Assembly: GCF_004193775.1 (NCBI RefSeq)
Contig: NC_041003.1
Span: forward strand, 46,133,611-46,197,610
DNA: 64,000 nucleotides
Reading direction: 5' to 3'
Origin: Glycine soja
Lineage: Eukaryota; Streptophyta; Magnoliopsida; Fabales; Fabaceae
Shown here: positions 60,624-64,000 of the stretch, piece after piece
Layout of the letters: each line of letters opens with the position of its first letter
Position numbering within the stretch: the stretch's first letter is position 1
Made by a program: the position numbers and the translations under genes
The notes under the pieces: model-generated
What the model saw: the letters and a program-made list of their open reading frames with translations, nothing else
Told to the model about the DNA's origin: nothing
The model's database searches: none

Positions 60624-63600
60624 TTTGAACACCCAAGTTGAGAATCTTCATGTAATGACTCAGGGAGGCAAAGATCATTAATACCCAGCAAGTTTTAAAG
60701 GAGAAAGTTTCAGTCTTTCTGAACCCCGGCACGAGTTGTGTGAATTTTGTGCTAAGTAGTAAGTACTTGATGTTTGTGATCTCTCTCTTCAGAGTCCCTG
60801 ACACAGGACCTTTGAGAAAGAGAGAGAAAAAAAAATGGATCAACAAAGATGATATAAGAGGAACAGCATTATGATTATGCAGTGATCTGATGGGAGAAAA
60901 TTAGCAGCAAAAAAAATCCTTATTTTATTTTGTTTGTTTATTTCTATGTAAAAAATGGGTCTCGGAAATCTAACAGTTTCTCCTCAAATACTGAAAAACA
61001 TAGTTTTTAATATGTCTTATTTTTCTCAATGCCGCTGTCGTTACCATAATAACAAGCAAAAGAAACCTTAAACAGGGGAGAGACTGTTGAACACGGGTCA
61101 AGGTGAAGTGACATGGTGTAATGAATTATGAGATAAGTGGGGCCCACGTTTTTTTTTCTTCTTTTTTTTTCTCTTGTCGAGTCTGGCCAGAAAATACGGT
61201 GGTTTATTCTACTGTGGGCTGCAAAATGATGAGTGTAACAGAGCAGGGAATGTAAGAAAGAACGAAAAGGGGAATGGAAAATGAAATGAGCATTCAGCAT
61301 TGTGTTTAAATTTTTTTATTTCAAACCACTAATATTATGATAATTATATTAATGATTTATTATCATTAAATTTTATTTTATATAATTAAATTAAGTGAGT
61401 TTGTTAAATAATGAAATAAGATGATATGAAATTCATTTGGTCTATTAAAAAATAATAAAAATCTATTAAGTTAACATAGTATAAAAAGACTATAATCTTT
61501 TACAGGAGTTGTAAAAGATTCTATTAAAAAATAAGGAAACTCAAAGAATCATATAATCACTGTGAATTTAAATTTTGATGTGTTTGTTGATTAATTATTA
61601 TAAATTTAGATATTTTTAAAATTCTTTTTAATAATCTAAGTTATTATGTTGCTGGTGGTTATAAATATTTTTTAATAGTCTCCTAGAATTTTAGATATTA
61701 AACATAAAATTGAGGAGTGAGGTTTATGATTGATAGATAGAGGTTACCTAAAAACTCTCTGTTGCAGTTGCAGCTGCCAAGAACACTACAGATCAAACTG
61801 TCAAAAGCACAAAATTCTTTGTCCTCTTTTGGCATTCACCGCTTTCACTTTTCTCTCTTCTATTTTTTCTTGTCTTTTTATGTATCTTTCACTTTTCTTA
61901 ATTATCTAAACTTGAATAAAATAAAATATATAAAGTAGTTTGGTGAGGTTAAAATGTGCATGATTGATTTACCATTACAAACAAACCTTCGTAGCAAAAA
62001 GATTTTTACATAAATATATATCTACATCTTCTTTTCTTTTACGTTTAATTTTCATTTGACTGTTAAATTTTATCTTAGAATTCATGTAAACAAATTGAGT
62101 GTTAAACCAAACATGCTCACATTAGTTGAATGGATGCCAACGAAGATAAGTTAAGTTTTTTGTTTTAATTGAAGGTAAGTTAATCAGATAAGTTTTTTGA
62201 TGTATGTAATATTTATATATAAAATTGTATATTTTCATTAAATTTGATTATTTATGTTTTATTAAATTTATTAAAACAATATAATACATTATTAAACAAT
62301 AGTATAAATTATGCTTATAATTTCAATTCAACTTATTTAAACGGTATATTATGTCTGGCACGCGTGTGTATTGTGCACTGCAGATTGTTGGTGCAGTTAA
62401 CTTCAATGTAATTATAATGTAATAAAAAATGTAAATGAAATATAAAAATAATGAATGTAAAAAATAAAAAATTGTCAACATATGATCCCTAAAAAGAAAA
62501 ATTTATTACAAGATGATGAAATAGTGAAATTCTTCTAAAGATTTATAACCATTAATTTAAAATATGATTCTTAAAAAGTAAAAACTCACTATAGGTAAAT
62601 GATATGTGTGTGTAACACGCAAAAGCTATTCATAACTTAATAACGTTCTTCTAAAAAAACCTTAATAATGTTGAAGTACAAAGCTTAAATTTGATTAATT
62701 TAAATACTCAAATTTTAATATAAGCTTTAATAAATTTGTTTATCTAAACATACAAGTTTAAATAAACATTTATAAACCAAACTCAAATAGCTCATCTTAT
62801 TTAAACTCCTAATTTTTACTATTAATTTCAGTTATACTTCATTTACTATCATATCACTTCTTTTATGAACTAATAGTTATTTTCAAAGACAAATATTTTA
62901 TAAAACACTAAATATAAAAATAGAAGTTATATGAAATACGAGTCTTTTTTTCCTCGTACTGATATGAGTTAATTTTTAATCTACTGTAATATTATGAGAC
63001 TAACATTCAATTATACAATTCTGTATTAATTTCTTATAAAATTCACTATTAGTTTACATGTTTTTAGTGCCGTATGTTTAAATTGGCATAACCAAATTAC
63101 ATGTGATAATATTCGGTGACAAAGATAATTGCTTTGCCCTGACGAATAAGAAAAAATTTGTAAGTACAGGTTCTTTATATATATGTAATTTATTATAAAC
63201 TTAATCGTTAATTTTCTGAAATATTAATTCTTCAGTTTATATCTTTCTATGTAATTGTTACACTTAATAATATTATGAATGGAAAAACATATTTAAAAAT
63301 ATTTTTTCATTAAACGTGAGGATTAGTAATAAATAAAATTAATAAATATTTTTTTAATACTATAATTTTTTTAATTTTAAAATAAAAAACCCAAGCAAAG
63401 TAGCAAACACAGCAGATCTTGATGGGTACATCAACCTTACAGAGTCAGGCACTTTACCACCACCAAATCCCATAAAATGACCAGACACACATCGAGCCAT
63501 AATATTGCCAAAATGGAGGGACTTTAGCATTTTTTTTTAAGAATAAACATTCAAATTTGTTCTGAAAATTTGACATGCTGACAAGAAAAATGAAAAATTG

Positions 63601-64000
63601 AAAATTTAAATTGAGTCTTTGAATGTGTATAGAGCACAACAAAATAATTTAATGATAAATTAAATTTTAAATTTTACAATTTAATATTAAATTATTTCTT
63701 AAAAAATATAATTTATTGTTAATTTGATTTTTGAACATTATAACTTAATGATAAAATGATCTCACAAATTTATCATTAGTTTTAAGAATTAAATTTATAA
63801 TTTTTATTTTTCAAGGATCAATTTATCATCTTATTAGATGAATTTTAGTATTTTTTTTAACGTATTCTTTTCAATATTAGTTTACTCCTCTTTTTAGAGA
63901 AGTTCAGCCACGTAAAATTGCATAGCATTTTAAAGGTGTTAAAAATTGAGTTCTAAATTAATTATAAAAATGCCCTTTAAAAAAAACTAATTATAAAAAT
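60624..64000. other. RING-CH gene leader and promoter, then AT-rich intergenic sequence
   Basis: 60624 to about 60900 likely holds the 5' UTR and promoter of the minus-strand RING-CH gene, with a GA-rich tract near 60811-60833. Beyond that the sequence is AT-rich to the end of the window. Open frames such as 61007-61300 and 63454-63642 have no recognisable content. No gene or RNA is supported. Confidence 0.5.

Noticed and set aside
1..64000. tRNA, rRNA, known miRNA precursor or CRISPR array
   Set aside because: I looked by eye for tRNA B-box words, conserved miRNA sequences and regular spaced repeats and found none that held up. A covariance-model scan would be needed to exclude small RNA genes.

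Overview
The window is nuclear DNA of a flowering plant. It is very AT-rich, its genes have GT-AG introns, and it carries plant retrotransposon, MITE and Mutator-like remnants. The small heat-shock protein is of the cytosolic class I type seen in papilionoid legumes, and the repeats also look legume-like. Soybean or a close relative is the best guess, but this is an inference without a database search.

I support five protein-coding genes. (1) A RopGEF with a PRONE domain, minus strand, 520-3383, seven exons. (2) A plant-specific protein of unknown function, plus strand, 29061-30631, five exons, 382 aa. (3) An intronless class I small heat-shock protein, plus strand, 40881-41342, with a TATA box and a degenerate heat-shock element. 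(4) A DUF620-family protein, minus strand, 47368-50405, three exons, 423 aa. (5) A RING-CH (MARCH-type) membrane E3 ligase, minus strand, 56094-60623, two exons split by a 3.9 kb intron, 207 aa. These are unrelated single genes, not an operon or cluster. They touch GTPase signalling, heat stress and ubiquitination separately.

The rest is intergenic DNA built largely from mobile-element debris. A CACTA-like end lies at 7.5 kb and a LINE zinc-knuckle fragment at 10 kb. A long inverted minisatellite occupies 13.2-14.5 kb and a small MITE lies at 19.2 kb. At 20.3-21.8 kb is a 1481-bp foldback element with near-identical arms and a perfect 10-bp target duplication. At 24.4-25.4 kb is a miniature LTR retrotransposon with internal tandem repeats. 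A LINE RNase H scrap lies at 26.5 kb, and a duplicated segment and ~180-bp tandem repeats at 37.6-40.4 kb. A 5'-truncated Ty1-copia element sits at 42.5-45.4 kb, next to a LINE and a duplicated DUF620 gene tail at 45.7-46.6 kb. MITE-like inverted repeats lie inside introns of the RopGEF, DUF620 and RING-CH genes.

I see no undescribed gene system. The items most worth following are the foldback element, the miniature LTR element, and a stop-free 3n intron in the RopGEF PRONE domain that could give an in-frame 32-residue isoform.
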